Assembly (NCBI GenBank): GCA_016700115.1
Contig: CP064999.1
Span: forward strand, 992,001 to 1,056,000
From: Sphingobacteriales bacterium
GTDB lineage: Bacteria; Bacteroidota; Bacteroidia; Chitinophagales; UBA2359
Direction: 5' to 3'
Length of the DNA stretch: 64,000 nucleotides
Positions 36,484-45,707 of the stretch are shown here, in pieces. The translations under genes were made by a program, and so were the position numbers. Numbering within the stretch: position 1 is the stretch's first letter; each line of letters opens with the position of its first letter. The notes under the pieces were generated by a model, which was not told the origin of the DNA, did no database searches, and saw nothing but the letters and a program-made list of their open reading frames with translations.

Positions 36484-38298
36484 CTAATTCAACTGTAGTT
36501 GTAACCGCTTGATCAACTCACTAATTGCAGGATTGTCAAGCAGCATTTCCTTTAGCTGTTCATTGGGCGTATAGGCAGGTAATGTTTTTTGTGAATCGTC
36601 TGAAGTAGGTTTGTTAATCTGCCAGTCAATGCTGTACTGACGAGAACCGGTCTTTTTTTGTAAATACCTTAAAAATTTAGGAGCATCCTCCTTCATTAGT
36701 TCTTTTTGTACTTCAGAACTTACACAAATCAGGATAGAAAATCCCTGCAGCAAGGGGGTTATCTGTTCAAACAAGGTTCTAACCGAGCCTAATTCTATTT
36801 TTTGGCTGTATTCTTGCCAGCAATTAAGCATAGTGGCTTCATCTCCTTGATCCTGAGTATAGGCTTTTTGCTCTTTTTCGGTCAAAGAAACGTCTGTTTT
36901 GGCATCCTTTACCGGTTCCCGCTCGTCGGTTTTAGCCGGTGTTTCCAGTTTTGTATTGTGCAACTGGCCCATGCTAAATTTAACCGTTCCGGTTGTTACA
37001 TAATTTTCGGTGTTTTCCTTTACCGTTCTGACCGGATCGTTTTCGTTATACAAAACCGCAGGTTTGTCTTTCGCCGATTCGTTTGTTTTGGGTTCTTGTT
37101 TTTCTTTTTTGGTAAATTCCACAGGTGTTTTTAAAATCAGTGAAATTTCCCCGTTGTTTGCCTGAAGTGCAACATTGCCGCTTCCCTGATAGTTGCTTAG
37201 TTGAACGGCGTTGGCAGCATAGCACATTTTTAGCAGGAACAACTCTACCTGTAACCGCTTATTTTTACTGGTTCTGTATTGAATTTCACATTCATTGGCA
37301 AGGTTGAGCGCACTTAACAACAACGACATAGGAGCTAATTGAGCCTGAGTCCGGTATCTATCTTTCAATCCTTCGGTTACATCCAGCAAAGAAAGGGTTG
37401 CCTCGTCTTTACAGACCAACAGGTTTCTGAAATGAGCGGCAAGACCGTTGATGAAATTATCACCCTCAAAACCTTTGCGCAGAATTTCGTCAAACAGCAT
37501 CAACAATCCCGCAGCATCCTGAATAAGCAGGTAGTCGGTTGCTTTAAAAAAATAGTCATAATCCAACACGTTAAGTGCTTCCAATACTTGTTCGTAGCCA
37601 ATTTTTCCTTCTGAATAGCTGGCAATACGGTCAAACATAGAAAGTGCATCCCGAAGACCTCCGTCTGCTTTTTGTGCAATAATATGAAGGGCATCCACTT
37701 CGGCAACAATTTGCTGGTCTTTGGAAATCTCGAGCAAATGTTCCACCATGTCCTGAACCGAAATCCGGTTGAAATCATAAATCTGACACCGTGAAAGTAT
37801 GGTAGGAATGATTTTATGTTTTTCGGTAGTTGCCAAAATAAAAATGGCATAAGAGGGGGGTTCTTCCAGTGTTTTCAAAAAAGCATTGAAAGCAGCAGAC
37901 GAAAGCATGTGAACCTCGTCAATGATGTATATTTTGTATTTACCCGATTGCGGGGCAAACCGAACCTGCTCGATAAGATTGCGAATATCGTCAACCGAGT
38001 TGTTGGATGCTGCATCCAATTCAAAAATATTGAAAGATGCCGATTGCGAAAAAGCCGTGCAGGAAGGGCAGGTTCCGCAAGGTTCCGCTTCTGCCGTTGG
38101 ATTTTGGCAATTGAGCAATTTGGCCAAAATACGGGCACAGGTAGTTTTCCCAACTCCCCTCGGCCCGCAAAACAAAAAGGAATGTGCGAGTTTGCCGGCT
38201 TTAATCGCATTTTTCAAAGTAGTGGTTACTGATTTTTGACCCACTACATCGCCAAACAATTGGGGGCGGTATTTTCGTGCTGAAACAACAAAGCTCAT
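36484..38298 (-). CDS. dnaX: DNA polymerase III subunit gamma/tau
   Basis: 604 residues from the ATG at 38296-38298, giving the canonical start MSFVVSARKYRPQLF; the longer reading from a TTG at 38340 is not credible. Clamp-loader ATPase: Walker A FCGPRGVGKTT (around 44-53), a zinc module with cysteines in CGTCPSC, Walker B IYIIDEVHML and a sensor/SRC motif in TILSRCQIYDF. A low-complexity linker and a tau-like C-terminal part follow from about 365. It loads the beta clamp and couples the polymerase to the helicase. No internal frameshift signal was examined in detail. Confidence 0.95.
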   Translation of the reverse strand: MSFVVSARKYRPQLFGDVVGQKSVTTTLKNAIKAGKLAHSFLFCGPRGVGKTTCARILAKLLNCQNPTAEAEPCGTCPSCTAFSQSASFNIFELDAASNNSVDDIRNLIEQVRFAPQSGKYKIYIIDEVHMLSSAAFNAFLKTLEEPPSYAIFILATTEKHKIIPTILSRCQIYDFNRISVQDMVEHLLEISKDQQIVAEVDALHIIAQKADGGLRDALSMFDRIASYSEGKIGYEQVLEALNVLDYDYFFKATDYLLIQDAAGLLMLFDEILRKGFEGDNFINGLAAHFRNLLVCKDEATLSLLDVTEGLKDRYRTQAQLAPMSLLLSALNLANECEIQYRTSKNKRLQVELFLLKMCYAANAVQLSNYQGSGNVALQANNGEISLILKTPVEFTKKEKQEPKTNESAKDKPAVLYNENDPVRTVKENTENYVTTGTVKFSMGQLHNTKLETPAKTDEREPVKDAKTDVSLTEKEQKAYTQDQGDEATMLNCWQEYSQKIELGSVRTLFEQITPLLQGFSILICVSSEVQKELMKEDAPKFLRYLQKKTGSRQYSIDWQINKPTSDDSQKTLPAYTPNEQLKEMLLDNPAISELIKRLQLQLN

Positions 38299-38492
38299 CG
38301 GAATAGTATAAAATGCTTTACAATGCGCCAAAATTACCAAATAAAGTGATAACGGAATAAGGATAATCCGGTATTTACCTTTTTTACTCCGATATTAGCT
38401 GTGAAAGCAGCAATTAAATGGGCTTGGTCCGATTCTAATTTTAAAAAAACACAGTACCGTTGTTTTTACCTGCCCTCTGTTTGAATCTCTTT

Positions 38493-39002
38493 TCAAACAA
38501 CCTTGTTTCCGTGCATCCGCAACAACCAACCAAGATGTCCGGTATGCGTGCCCTCGTGCCTGATGCAATGGTGAATAATCATGCGTTTTGAGTCGCTGCC
38601 GCCAAATTTAATTCCTAAATGATTGGGTTGGTCAAGTTCTTCCGGTTGAACCGACTTGATTAATTCAAGACTTTGAAGGTGCATGTCTTTAAATGCCTGA
38701 AATGCTTCTTCATAAGAAGGCATCTCTTCCAAAGCAGGAAAAGGAGCGCCGATGCTGAAAAGGTCAAACCATTCCGGCACATCAGAATCATGGTTGCCTA
38801 CTGCTTTTAACACTAAAAAATATTCAGCCCAAGCCAAATGGGCAACAATCCAATGAATGCTGTTGGTGGTAAAGCCGTTTACTTCAAATCGTTTAGAAAA
38901 ATCAAGCCCCTGAGCTTTGTGTAGGTAATAATTGGTCAGAATTCGGGTACTGTTTAACACGTCGGCTAAAATTGCACTTTCACCGGTTGCCTGCATTGTC
39001 AT
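38493..39002 (-). CDS. DinB-like (DfsB) family protein
   Basis: 169 residues forming the four-helix layout of the DinB/YfiT-like superfamily. The histidines expected to bind a metal are seen in SIHWIVAHLAW and in HHCIRHEGTHTGHLGWLLR near the C-terminus. These cytoplasmic proteins are often thiol-dependent metalloenzymes of unknown substrate. It is monocistronic between dnaX and the haloperoxidase-like gene. Confidence 0.8.
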   Translation of the reverse strand: MTMQATGESAILADVLNSTRILTNYYLHKAQGLDFSKRFEVNGFTTNSIHWIVAHLAWAEYFLVLKAVGNHDSDVPEWFDLFSIGAPFPALEEMPSYEEAFQAFKDMHLQSLELIKSVQPEELDQPNHLGIKFGGSDSKRMIIHHCIRHEGTHTGHLGWLLRMHGNKVV

Positions 39003-39255
39003 GTTTTATGATATTGGTAGTTTAATAAAGTAGAATCCAAAAACAAAGGTTTCCTGAAACATTGGTCTGAGAAAAGAACTGTTTAACTCTCAAAAGTACA
39101 ATACCTAAGTCGTTATACGAGCATAAGTTTAGAACTAAATCAGACATAAATCATGCCGATTTACCAACTCGTTTTGTCGGAACTTCGTTTAGTGGGTCTT
39201 CAACAAGACCAATAAAATAACAAGTGCAATATCAGGCGTTTCAATAACTTCCTGA

Positions 39256-40602
39256 CTAATGGTGATATTCTATCTTTTGGATAATGTTCTGTCCGATCTG
39301 AGAGCCTTGTATTACGCCTTTTTCAATGGCTTTTCTGTAATGAATACCCCCATAAAGCCGTGAAATAGCGGTTTCGTTGGCTGCATCCATAAATGAATCA
39401 TAACTTCTGGGAGAGCCGTCAATATCGGTTCTGCTAACATGTGTTGAGTCGGTAAAAGCATAATTGTTGCCAAACATATCGGTAAGAATGGTGGCCATGG
39501 CTCCGGTTTGAACAGAATGTCCGGAAGTATATTCGGGGAAAGGAGGCGTGGTGAGCAAAGTTGTGTAATCCGGATCAATATACTGTTTAATATAGGTAAT
39601 CGGTCGCAACAAATTGAAGAGGTATTTACATCGCCAACAGGAGATGAAGGCATCGTTAATCGCCATTCCCACTTTTACATAGGTTTCGGCGGCCAAACCG
39701 AGATTGGCATTCTGTTTTCTCAAAACTTGAGTCGTGATAGAAATAGAATGGCCTCCCGGTGTGCCGGTTTTACCCGGATCGTCGCTCCAAAACTGTGCAA
39801 TAAGGGTTTGTTCGGCAGTCAGGTTCTGACCGGTTTCATACACTTCATAGGCTTCCTCATAAAAAGCAGAAGTCGCCTCTGTTGAAAAAGGAATCGGTGC
39901 TTCGGGTTGAGTTCCGGTAATATTATCAGAAACAAATGGCCGCACATCGCCCCAATATGGTTGCATGGCATTTAAAAATGCGGGAGGAGTAGGAACCCAA
40001 AACCCGTCTCCTACAGGGGGTATGTAAGAAGCAGGAAAATTGCTCGTATAACCTTGGTCTTGCCCGTCTGTTACGGAGTAGTTATAAATTTCGTCGGCCA
40101 CAGTTTTCCCATGTGCCACAGAGCGGTCAAAGACCTCAACGTCAACCCCTGCCGATAAGGATTGCTCAACAGCCAAAGATAAAGAATCGATGCGTGTTTT
40201 GTTTTCGTCGGTTGCATTAGGGTATAGCTTTTTCACAATATCTGTTAAACAGCTATTGGCAACAATTCCCCAATGGTATTCTTCGGTAGAATTGGGTTTT
40301 GAAACTGCCGATTGACTTAAACCACTGATCTGGCCTGCCAAAGAATGAAGGTGGTCAGAGCCGCCAGCCACTGATTCATAAAGAGCAATGCCTGTATAAG
40401 CATAGGCGCGAGCTGCTACAGGAGGAGTAAAGCCCGCTGTTTCTTTGGTGAGTTTACGGGTAAGGTCAAACCATTTATGGGCAACTTCGGCGCTAAAGTC
40501 TTCTGTTGTATCAAATTCGTTTTCGTCTTCTTTACATCCGCTGACAAATGCAATGGCAAACAAAAGGAGTAAAAAAAGAAGACCGGAGGATAAGTTTTTC
40601 AT
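39256..40602 (-). CDS. Vanadium-dependent haloperoxidase-like (PAP2 superfamily) lipoprotein
   Basis: About 448 residues from the ATG at 40600-40602; the longer reading from 40686 adds an unrelated 28-residue extension. MKNLSSGLLFLLLLFAIAFV followed by SGC is a lipoprotein signal peptide. The three phosphate/vanadate-binding motifs of the superfamily are visible in order: KYLFNLLRP, EYTSGHS and SRLYGGIHYRKAIE. The sequence type matches the chloroperoxidase-like group found in Bacteroidota. It may be a halogenating enzyme or a phosphatase; the sequence does not decide. Lipid-anchored in the envelope. Confidence 0.85.
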   Translation of the reverse strand: MKNLSSGLLFLLLLFAIAFVSGCKEDENEFDTTEDFSAEVAHKWFDLTRKLTKETAGFTPPVAARAYAYTGIALYESVAGGSDHLHSLAGQISGLSQSAVSKPNSTEEYHWGIVANSCLTDIVKKLYPNATDENKTRIDSLSLAVEQSLSAGVDVEVFDRSVAHGKTVADEIYNYSVTDGQDQGYTSNFPASYIPPVGDGFWVPTPPAFLNAMQPYWGDVRPFVSDNITGTQPEAPIPFSTEATSAFYEEAYEVYETGQNLTAEQTLIAQFWSDDPGKTGTPGGHSISITTQVLRKQNANLGLAAETYVKVGMAINDAFISCWRCKYLFNLLRPITYIKQYIDPDYTTLLTTPPFPEYTSGHSVQTGAMATILTDMFGNNYAFTDSTHVSRTDIDGSPRSYDSFMDAANETAISRLYGGIHYRKAIEKGVIQGSQIGQNIIQKIEYHH

Positions 40603-40924
40603 AGTTGAAAGATTTTGGAGTGATAAAAATTTTAAGGAGATTGCAGGGGAAAATTGTCTTCTGAAATAGAAAGATGTTCCTTTCAAAGGATAGGTAAATA
40701 TAACGAAGAATGATTCCGTCCGGAGAATTATATTTTAAAACGTAAAGTTACCTAAAAGTGAATATGAACGAAGCCTAAACTCTCTGATAATTGAGGAATT
40801 TATTTTTGCAATATCAAAGATAATGGGAGAGTGTAAGATAATAGTTTTTATTTCAGTAATAGCTGGCATTTCTATACAAAAGTAGTATTTACCAGTTTTA
40901 TGTATCCAGTTAAAGAAAAAATTA
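40603..40924. other. Intergenic stretch upstream of the haloperoxidase-like gene
   Basis: 322 bases without a credible gene. A minus-strand TATCTTTG (40815-40822) could be a -7 element, but no -33 match is placed correctly. Nothing else was recognised. Confidence 0.3.
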
Positions 40925-42523
40925 TTACATCCTGAACACTCCGTATTGGTTATCACTGTTAATGGGTACATTGTTGACCACAGCCAGACAAAAACCCAAG
41001 ACATTCCTTGTTTGACGGGGGTCAATTATACCATCATCCCAGCCTTGCGAAGTGGCATAAAAGGCATTTGATTGTGCCTCCACTTCTTTCATCAGATATT
41101 CGCGCATTTGTTTGGCCTGTTCTTCATCAACTTCACCGCCCATTTTAGCAACCGATTCTCTTTGCACCATTTCCATAACCCCGGCCAATTGTTCGGGTCC
41201 CATCACGGCTATTTTATGATTAGGCCAGGTAAACAGAAAACGCGGCGAATACGCACGTCCGCTCATTCCGTAATTTCCGGCTCCGTAAGAAGCCCCTACC
41301 ATTATGGTAATTGCCGGCACACTGCTGTTTGATACAGCATTTATAAGTTTTGCCCCGTGTTTGATAATGCCTTCCTGTTCGTATTTTGAACCAACCATAA
41401 AGCCCGTAATATTTTGGAGGTAAATGATTGGCGTGTTATTCCGGTTACAGAGTTGGATAAAGTGCGCCCCTTTGTTGGCCGATTCTGAAAACAATACCCC
41501 ATTGTTTGCAAGAATCCCAACCGGATACCCATGAATATGGGCAAAACCTGTAACCAGCGTATTGCCATATTCGGGTTTAAACTCGGCAAATTCAGACCCG
41601 TCAGTAATACGGGCGATTACCTCGCGCATATCAAATGGTTTTTGAGCACTTGCGGGAATAATGCCGGCCAACTCCTCGGCACTATACCTGGGAGGAGAAA
41701 TCTGTGCCGGCGGAATAAACCCGGGAGTTGCAGGTTTCAGATGAGATATAATTTCGCGGGCAATTTTGATAGCCTCAAATTCATCGGCTGCCAAATAGTC
41801 CGAAACCCCTGAAACTTTGCTGTGCATGTCGGCACCACCCAATGTTTCATCGTCAACAATTTCATTGGTTGCCATTTTAACCAAAGGCGGTCCGGCTAAA
41901 AACACTTTTGCCCGGTCTTTTACCATAATAATATAATCGCTCATGCCCGGAATGTAAGCCCCTCCGGCAGTGCTGTTTCCAAACACTACGGCAATGCTCG
42001 GAATCCCCTGTTTCGAGCGTTGTGTAATTTCTTTAAAGTTTATTCCCCCTTGTACAAAAATTTTTGCCTGTTCGGGAAGGTTGGCCCCCGCAGATTCTAC
42101 CAGATTTATCATCGGCAGGTGGTTCTCCATTGCTATTTGTCCCACACGCAATGCTTTTTGAAGGGTAAAAAAATCAATGGCTCCGCCTTTATTCGTTCCC
42201 ACATTGGCCGAAATCATACACAACCGCCCACAAACCAAGCCTATCCCTGCAACAACGGTACCTCCTGCGCCAAAACCTCCTTGTTTTAACCCAATCAGCG
42301 GCAACAATTCCAAAAAAGGCGAGTCTTGATCCAGCAACAAATCAATCCGTTCTCGGGCAAGAAGTTTCTGCTGTGCCCTTGCTTTGGCAATATGCTTTTC
42401 ACTGCCCTGAAACCTGCTTTCGGTAAGATGTTTTTCTAACTTCGACAACAGTTCGGAAATATATTGTTGGTTTTCGTGGTAGGCAGCGCTACCGGTGTTG
42501 ATACGGGATATTATCACAGACAT
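40925..42523 (-). CDS. Acyl-CoA carboxylase, carboxyltransferase (beta) subunit
   Basis: 532 residues. The two crotonase-fold halves of the biotin-dependent carboxyltransferase are present. The N-half starts ARERIDLLLDQDSPFLEL and contains GNSTAGGAYIPGMSDY and KVFLAGPPLVKMAT with ETLGGADMHSKVSG. The C-half contains GFMVGSKYEQEGIIKHGAK and GASYGAGNYGMSGRAY. These motifs fit the methylcrotonyl-CoA carboxylase branch better than the propionyl-CoA branch, suggesting leucine breakdown, but no biotin carboxylase subunit is in the window. Cytoplasmic. Confidence 0.9.
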   Translation of the reverse strand: MSVIISRINTGSAAYHENQQYISELLSKLEKHLTESRFQGSEKHIAKARAQQKLLARERIDLLLDQDSPFLELLPLIGLKQGGFGAGGTVVAGIGLVCGRLCMISANVGTNKGGAIDFFTLQKALRVGQIAMENHLPMINLVESAGANLPEQAKIFVQGGINFKEITQRSKQGIPSIAVVFGNSTAGGAYIPGMSDYIIMVKDRAKVFLAGPPLVKMATNEIVDDETLGGADMHSKVSGVSDYLAADEFEAIKIAREIISHLKPATPGFIPPAQISPPRYSAEELAGIIPASAQKPFDMREVIARITDGSEFAEFKPEYGNTLVTGFAHIHGYPVGILANNGVLFSESANKGAHFIQLCNRNNTPIIYLQNITGFMVGSKYEQEGIIKHGAKLINAVSNSSVPAITIMVGASYGAGNYGMSGRAYSPRFLFTWPNHKIAVMGPEQLAGVMEMVQRESVAKMGGEVDEEQAKQMREYLMKEVEAQSNAFYATSQGWDDGIIDPRQTRNVLGFCLAVVNNVPINSDNQYGVFRM

Positions 42524-42741
42524 TTTATCGCAGGTAATTTGTTGGTGGTTGTTTTCAATTATGTGTCACCTCTCCTATATGCCACTCCCTCAGAGTGGGT
42601 TGGTATCTGTCACCTCTTCGGGCTATATTATTTGCTTTTCCTTAGAGGTTTAGCTGTCTAAACTTCGACCACAATCAATACAATTTGTCTTGGTCTTATA
42701 TCTTTCGTCTTAAGTCTTCAATCTAAAATCGTAAATCTAAA

Positions 42742-44031
42742 CTATTTTGCCGGCAAAACTTTCCCGCTAACTTCACCAAAGCCTATTCTCAGTTTGCTGC
42801 CGGGATATTGTGCGTATCCTTTCATAATGACCGTATCTCCGTCGGCTATAAACTTTCGCTCTATTCCATTTGGCAAAATGAGGGGCTTTGTTCCTCTCCA
42901 GGTCAACTCAAGCATTGAACCGAAAGAATCGGAAGAAGCTCCGCTGATGGTTCCCGATGCCAACATATCGCCGGCGTTGATGTTGCACCCGTTGATGGTA
43001 TGGTGTGCCAGTTGTTGTTCCATTGTCCAATAGAGGTGTTTATAGTTAGAACGGCAAATTTCGGTAGCCGCTTCTCCTTCAGGCTGCAACATAACATTTA
43101 AATGGATATCAACCGCTTTTGCCCCTTTGTACTGAAGATAGGGCAAAACGGGCGGATTTTGTTCGGGTGCAGGCACTCTGAACGGTTCGAGTGCATCTAA
43201 AGTTACTATCCATGGAGAAACCGAAGATCCAAAGTTTTTACCCAAAAAAGGGCCAAGCGGCTGATATTCCCATTTTTGGATGTCTCTTGCCGACCAGTCG
43301 TTAAACAATACCAAGCCAAAAATAAAATCATCGGCTTCTTCTGTGGAAATGCTTTCGCCCATCGGTTTTCCCTGACCGGTAATGAAGGCCATCTCTAATT
43401 CAAAATCAAGTAATCTGGAGGGACCAAAAACAGGAGGCTGACCGTCTTGCAGTTGCATTTGCCCTTTGGGGCGGCGAATGGAAGTTCCTGAAACGACAAG
43501 AGACGAAGAACGTCCGTGATACCCAATAGGCATGTGCAACCAATTAGGCATCAAAGCATTGTCGGCCCCTCTGAACATAATGCCCACATTAGTGGCATGT
43601 TCTTTACTCGAATAAAAATCGGTATAATCACCTACCTGAACAGGAAGATGCGGCACAACTTCATGAATGTAAAACAACACTGTTGCCCGATGAGATTCAT
43701 TGGTTTTCAACAGGTCGTTTTCAATGTTAAACAAGTCTGACAATCGTTGTCGTACTGCTCGCCAAACCGGTTTTCCCAATTGCAAAAAAGCATTGAGTGT
43801 AGTGCCGGAAAAAATGTTCGGATCAAGATTTAAGGAATTAAAATATCCTAACCCTGCCAGTGCAGATAGATCTATCACCGTATCTCCAATAATAGTTGCC
43901 GGACGGGGTTGAAGGTTTTTACTATCTGAAAAAACGCCAAATGGCAGATTCTGAATGGGAAAATCACTGTTGTCAGGTACAGGTATCCACGATCTTAGCT
44001 GAGGATTATTGGCAGGTATGGAAAGGGGCAT
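42742..44031 (-). CDS. fahA: Fumarylacetoacetase
   Basis: 429 residues, typical length. It cleaves fumarylacetoacetate to fumarate and acetoacetate at the end of tyrosine degradation. The N-terminal SH3-like part starts SWIPVPDNSDFPIQNLPFGV. The catalytic part has DYTDFYSSKEHATNVG, MPIGYHGRSSSLVVSG, LLDFELEMAFI and FNDWSARDIQKWEYQPLGPF, which hold the metal-binding Asp/Glu residues and active-site His and Arg. It is followed on the same strand by the acyl-CoA carboxylase gene 218 bases downstream. Confidence 0.96.
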   Translation of the reverse strand: MPLSIPANNPQLRSWIPVPDNSDFPIQNLPFGVFSDSKNLQPRPATIIGDTVIDLSALAGLGYFNSLNLDPNIFSGTTLNAFLQLGKPVWRAVRQRLSDLFNIENDLLKTNESHRATVLFYIHEVVPHLPVQVGDYTDFYSSKEHATNVGIMFRGADNALMPNWLHMPIGYHGRSSSLVVSGTSIRRPKGQMQLQDGQPPVFGPSRLLDFELEMAFITGQGKPMGESISTEEADDFIFGLVLFNDWSARDIQKWEYQPLGPFLGKNFGSSVSPWIVTLDALEPFRVPAPEQNPPVLPYLQYKGAKAVDIHLNVMLQPEGEAATEICRSNYKHLYWTMEQQLAHHTINGCNINAGDMLASGTISGASSDSFGSMLELTWRGTKPLILPNGIERKFIADGDTVIMKGYAQYPGSKLRIGFGEVSGKVLPAK

Positions 44032-44244
44032 CTTGCTTTGTAGATAGTGAAGCGTAAAAGTAAAGAACCTGCTGCAATGTTTTTTGTTTTTATGCCGCTA
44101 AAGTATCAAATATCCCCAATAACAAGCCATGAAGCAGGCTTACTAATTTTATCAGGAAGCTGGCAATCTCTGATTTTTAGGAAATCCTGATGTTTCAAAA
44201 GACGAGTTTTTGTGAAAAAAAAACACCGGGCTGCATATACTGAT

Positions 44245-44419
44245 ATGAGTTCCATGTTACTAAAATTGTATCGTTTGCGCGAGCATTATAGCCCCAAACA
44301 GGCTGAACAAATTCGCAAACAACTGTAAAAACCCGGAATTGGCGTTGTATTCGCGGCAATGGGTAGAAAAAACGATTAACAATCTGGAAAGTATATACCG
44401 TCTTAAAAACCATAAATGA
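44245..44419 (+). pseudogene. Small broken reading frame
   Basis: An ATG at 44245 opens 28 codons (MSSMLLKLYRLREHYSPKQA...) to a TAA, and an overlapping frame shifted by one continues with NNCKNPELALYSRQWVEKTI to a stop at 44417-44419. The shift falls at an AAAAA run. It reads like one helical protein of about 55 residues split by a frameshift. No family was recognised. Confidence 0.35.
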
Positions 44420-44484
44420 TTTTAGGATTAAGGGCTGCCTATCATTTAAATATAAGAAGTTTGAATGATAGCCCCTAAAACCAA

Positions 44485-44514
44485 AAAAGGGCAACTTTAA
44501 CAAGCTGCCCTTTT
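44485..44514. terminator. Bidirectional intrinsic terminator
   Basis: GGGCAACTT pairs with AAGCTGCCC (one mismatch) around a TAAC loop, flanked by AAAAAA and TTTTTTT. It can end the minus-strand gene at 44537 and the small plus-strand frame. Confidence 0.82.
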
Positions 44515-44536
44515 TTTAATGATATTGAAATCTTAT

Positions 44537-44974
44537 TTACTCTTTGTATTCTTTTTTGGCTTCTTCCATAGTCGTATAGGTAAACCTCTCCGATATGATA
44601 ACATTCACCCAATCTCCACCGATATAAGCAAACACACAATTTTTGTTGTCTTTTGAAGGAATTACCTTTATTTCCACATCTTTTTTTTCTTCATCCAGCG
44701 CATATAAGGCATATTTGCGGATATAGGGGCTATAAAATGCAAACAACTTGATTTTAGTAGCTTCGTCTAAATGTAGAAAATTAGGACCGGGATTTAAGCC
44801 CATATAATCAAAGTTAAAGTTGATGACCGCAGTGGCTTCCGATTCGTTGGGTGCTGTAGGAAACGCCTCTACGGGAATACCATAGTCGCCCAATTCTTCC
44901 TGACCTTTCACTAAACCCGGCATCAACCCTAACAGGGCTATCAAAACCAACACGCATTGTTTTACTGCTTTCAT
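44537..44974 (-). CDS. Small secreted protein of unknown function
   Basis: 145 residues. The signal peptide (CVLVLIALLGLMPGL, then VKGQEE) precedes a mature acidic protein with strand-helix character, for example NESEATAVINFNFDYMGLNP and FTYTTMEEAKKEYKE. No known family was recognised. It marks the left edge of the surface-protein island and has a good terminator. Confidence 0.65.
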   Translation of the reverse strand: MKAVKQCVLVLIALLGLMPGLVKGQEELGDYGIPVEAFPTAPNESEATAVINFNFDYMGLNPGPNFLHLDEATKIKLFAFYSPYIRKYALYALDEEKKDVEIKVIPSKDNKNCVFAYIGGDWVNVIISERFTYTTMEEAKKEYKE

Positions 44975-45124
44975 AAGCTATTTCAAGATTTGTTTATTGT
45001 TAAATGATACAAAAAATTGGTAAATGACTGTATGTTAGACATTTACCGCCAAATTCGTTTAACGAACCTATAGAAAAAATATTTTACCACCCCTTTAAAA
45101 AACTGCCCTTCCCCATAAAACAAA

Positions 45125-45157
45125 AACAGCCCCCGACAAAAACTGTCGGAGGCTGTT
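45125..45157 (-). terminator. Terminator of small secreted protein, copy 1
   Basis: AACAGCCCCCGACA and TGTCGGAGGCTGTT form a 14-bp stem with one mismatch and a 5-base loop, followed on the minus strand by a T-rich run. Equivalent hairpins follow copies 2 and 3. Confidence 0.82.
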
Positions 45158-45182
45158 GATAAAAGGGTTTGTTAAGAGTTGA

Positions 45183-45440
45183 TTATCCTACCGGTACGTA
45201 GTTCCACAAACTGATGGTGATAAAGCTTCTGCCGTTTCCGTAAGTGCCATAGAGCAGGTAAGTGTCTTTTCCGTTTGCTCCGGGAGTGCCTTTGATAACA
45301 CCCATAATCTCAATGTTAAACACGGTGGCACCTCTTTTCAACGTAGCTTCGCCGGCACAGCCTGTTCCTTTAAGGGTTAGTTCTACCTGATCTTGTTGGT
45401 CGAACAAATCATCGGTGTAGTTGGCTTGTGTGTGGTAGGA
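45183..45440 (-). pseudogene. Small secreted repeat-family protein, copy 1 (5'-truncated)
   Basis: The 3' part is nearly identical to copies 2 (55794) and 3 (58510), from YHTQANYTDDLFDQQDQ to the end SLWNYVPVG. At about 45440 the similarity stops abruptly, so the signal peptide and first half are missing and the only available start is a TTG within unrelated DNA. The break is followed by a 10-bp inverted repeat (45477-45486 with 45490-45499). It is a fragment, probably non-functional. Confidence 0.8.
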
Positions 45441-45489
45441 AATTTTTTTTGCTCGCAAACCACACTCCTCAATAGACAGGGAGTTAACG

Positions 45490-45707
45490 TAACTCCCTGA
45501 AAATCAATACATTTTCACACCAAACCCGCTAAAAAATAACTGAAAATCGCTGAAATTTTCAAAAAACCCGTTTTTATTTCTGTTTTTTTCATTACAAGTA
45601 ATGATGCTATTTTGTAAATTGTCGCACGCTATAAGGGAATTAAAACAATGGGGACAATTTTCAACTAAAAACCATCCTTCCATTTATTCATTTAAAATTA
45701 AAAAACC
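45490..45707 (+). promoter_or_regulatory. Duplicated leader and promoter region of metalloprotease copy 1
   Basis: Nearly identical to 59499-59713. It contains two conserved inverted repeats: GAAAAT..ATTTTC around 45542-45560, and CATTAC-AA-GTAATG (45590-45603), followed by a TATTTTG sequence resembling a -7 element. The position and conservation suggest a shared promoter with operators. Confidence 0.55.

Noticed and set aside
40735..41025. Minus-strand frame overlapping the end of the acyl-CoA carboxylase gene
   Set aside because: It is out of frame with, and half inside, a well-supported gene; its translation has no recognisable features.
44195..44503. Minus-strand frame of 102 codons opposite the small broken frame
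   Set aside because: It runs into the terminator hairpin at 44489 and has no export or domain features; composition suggests a chance opening.
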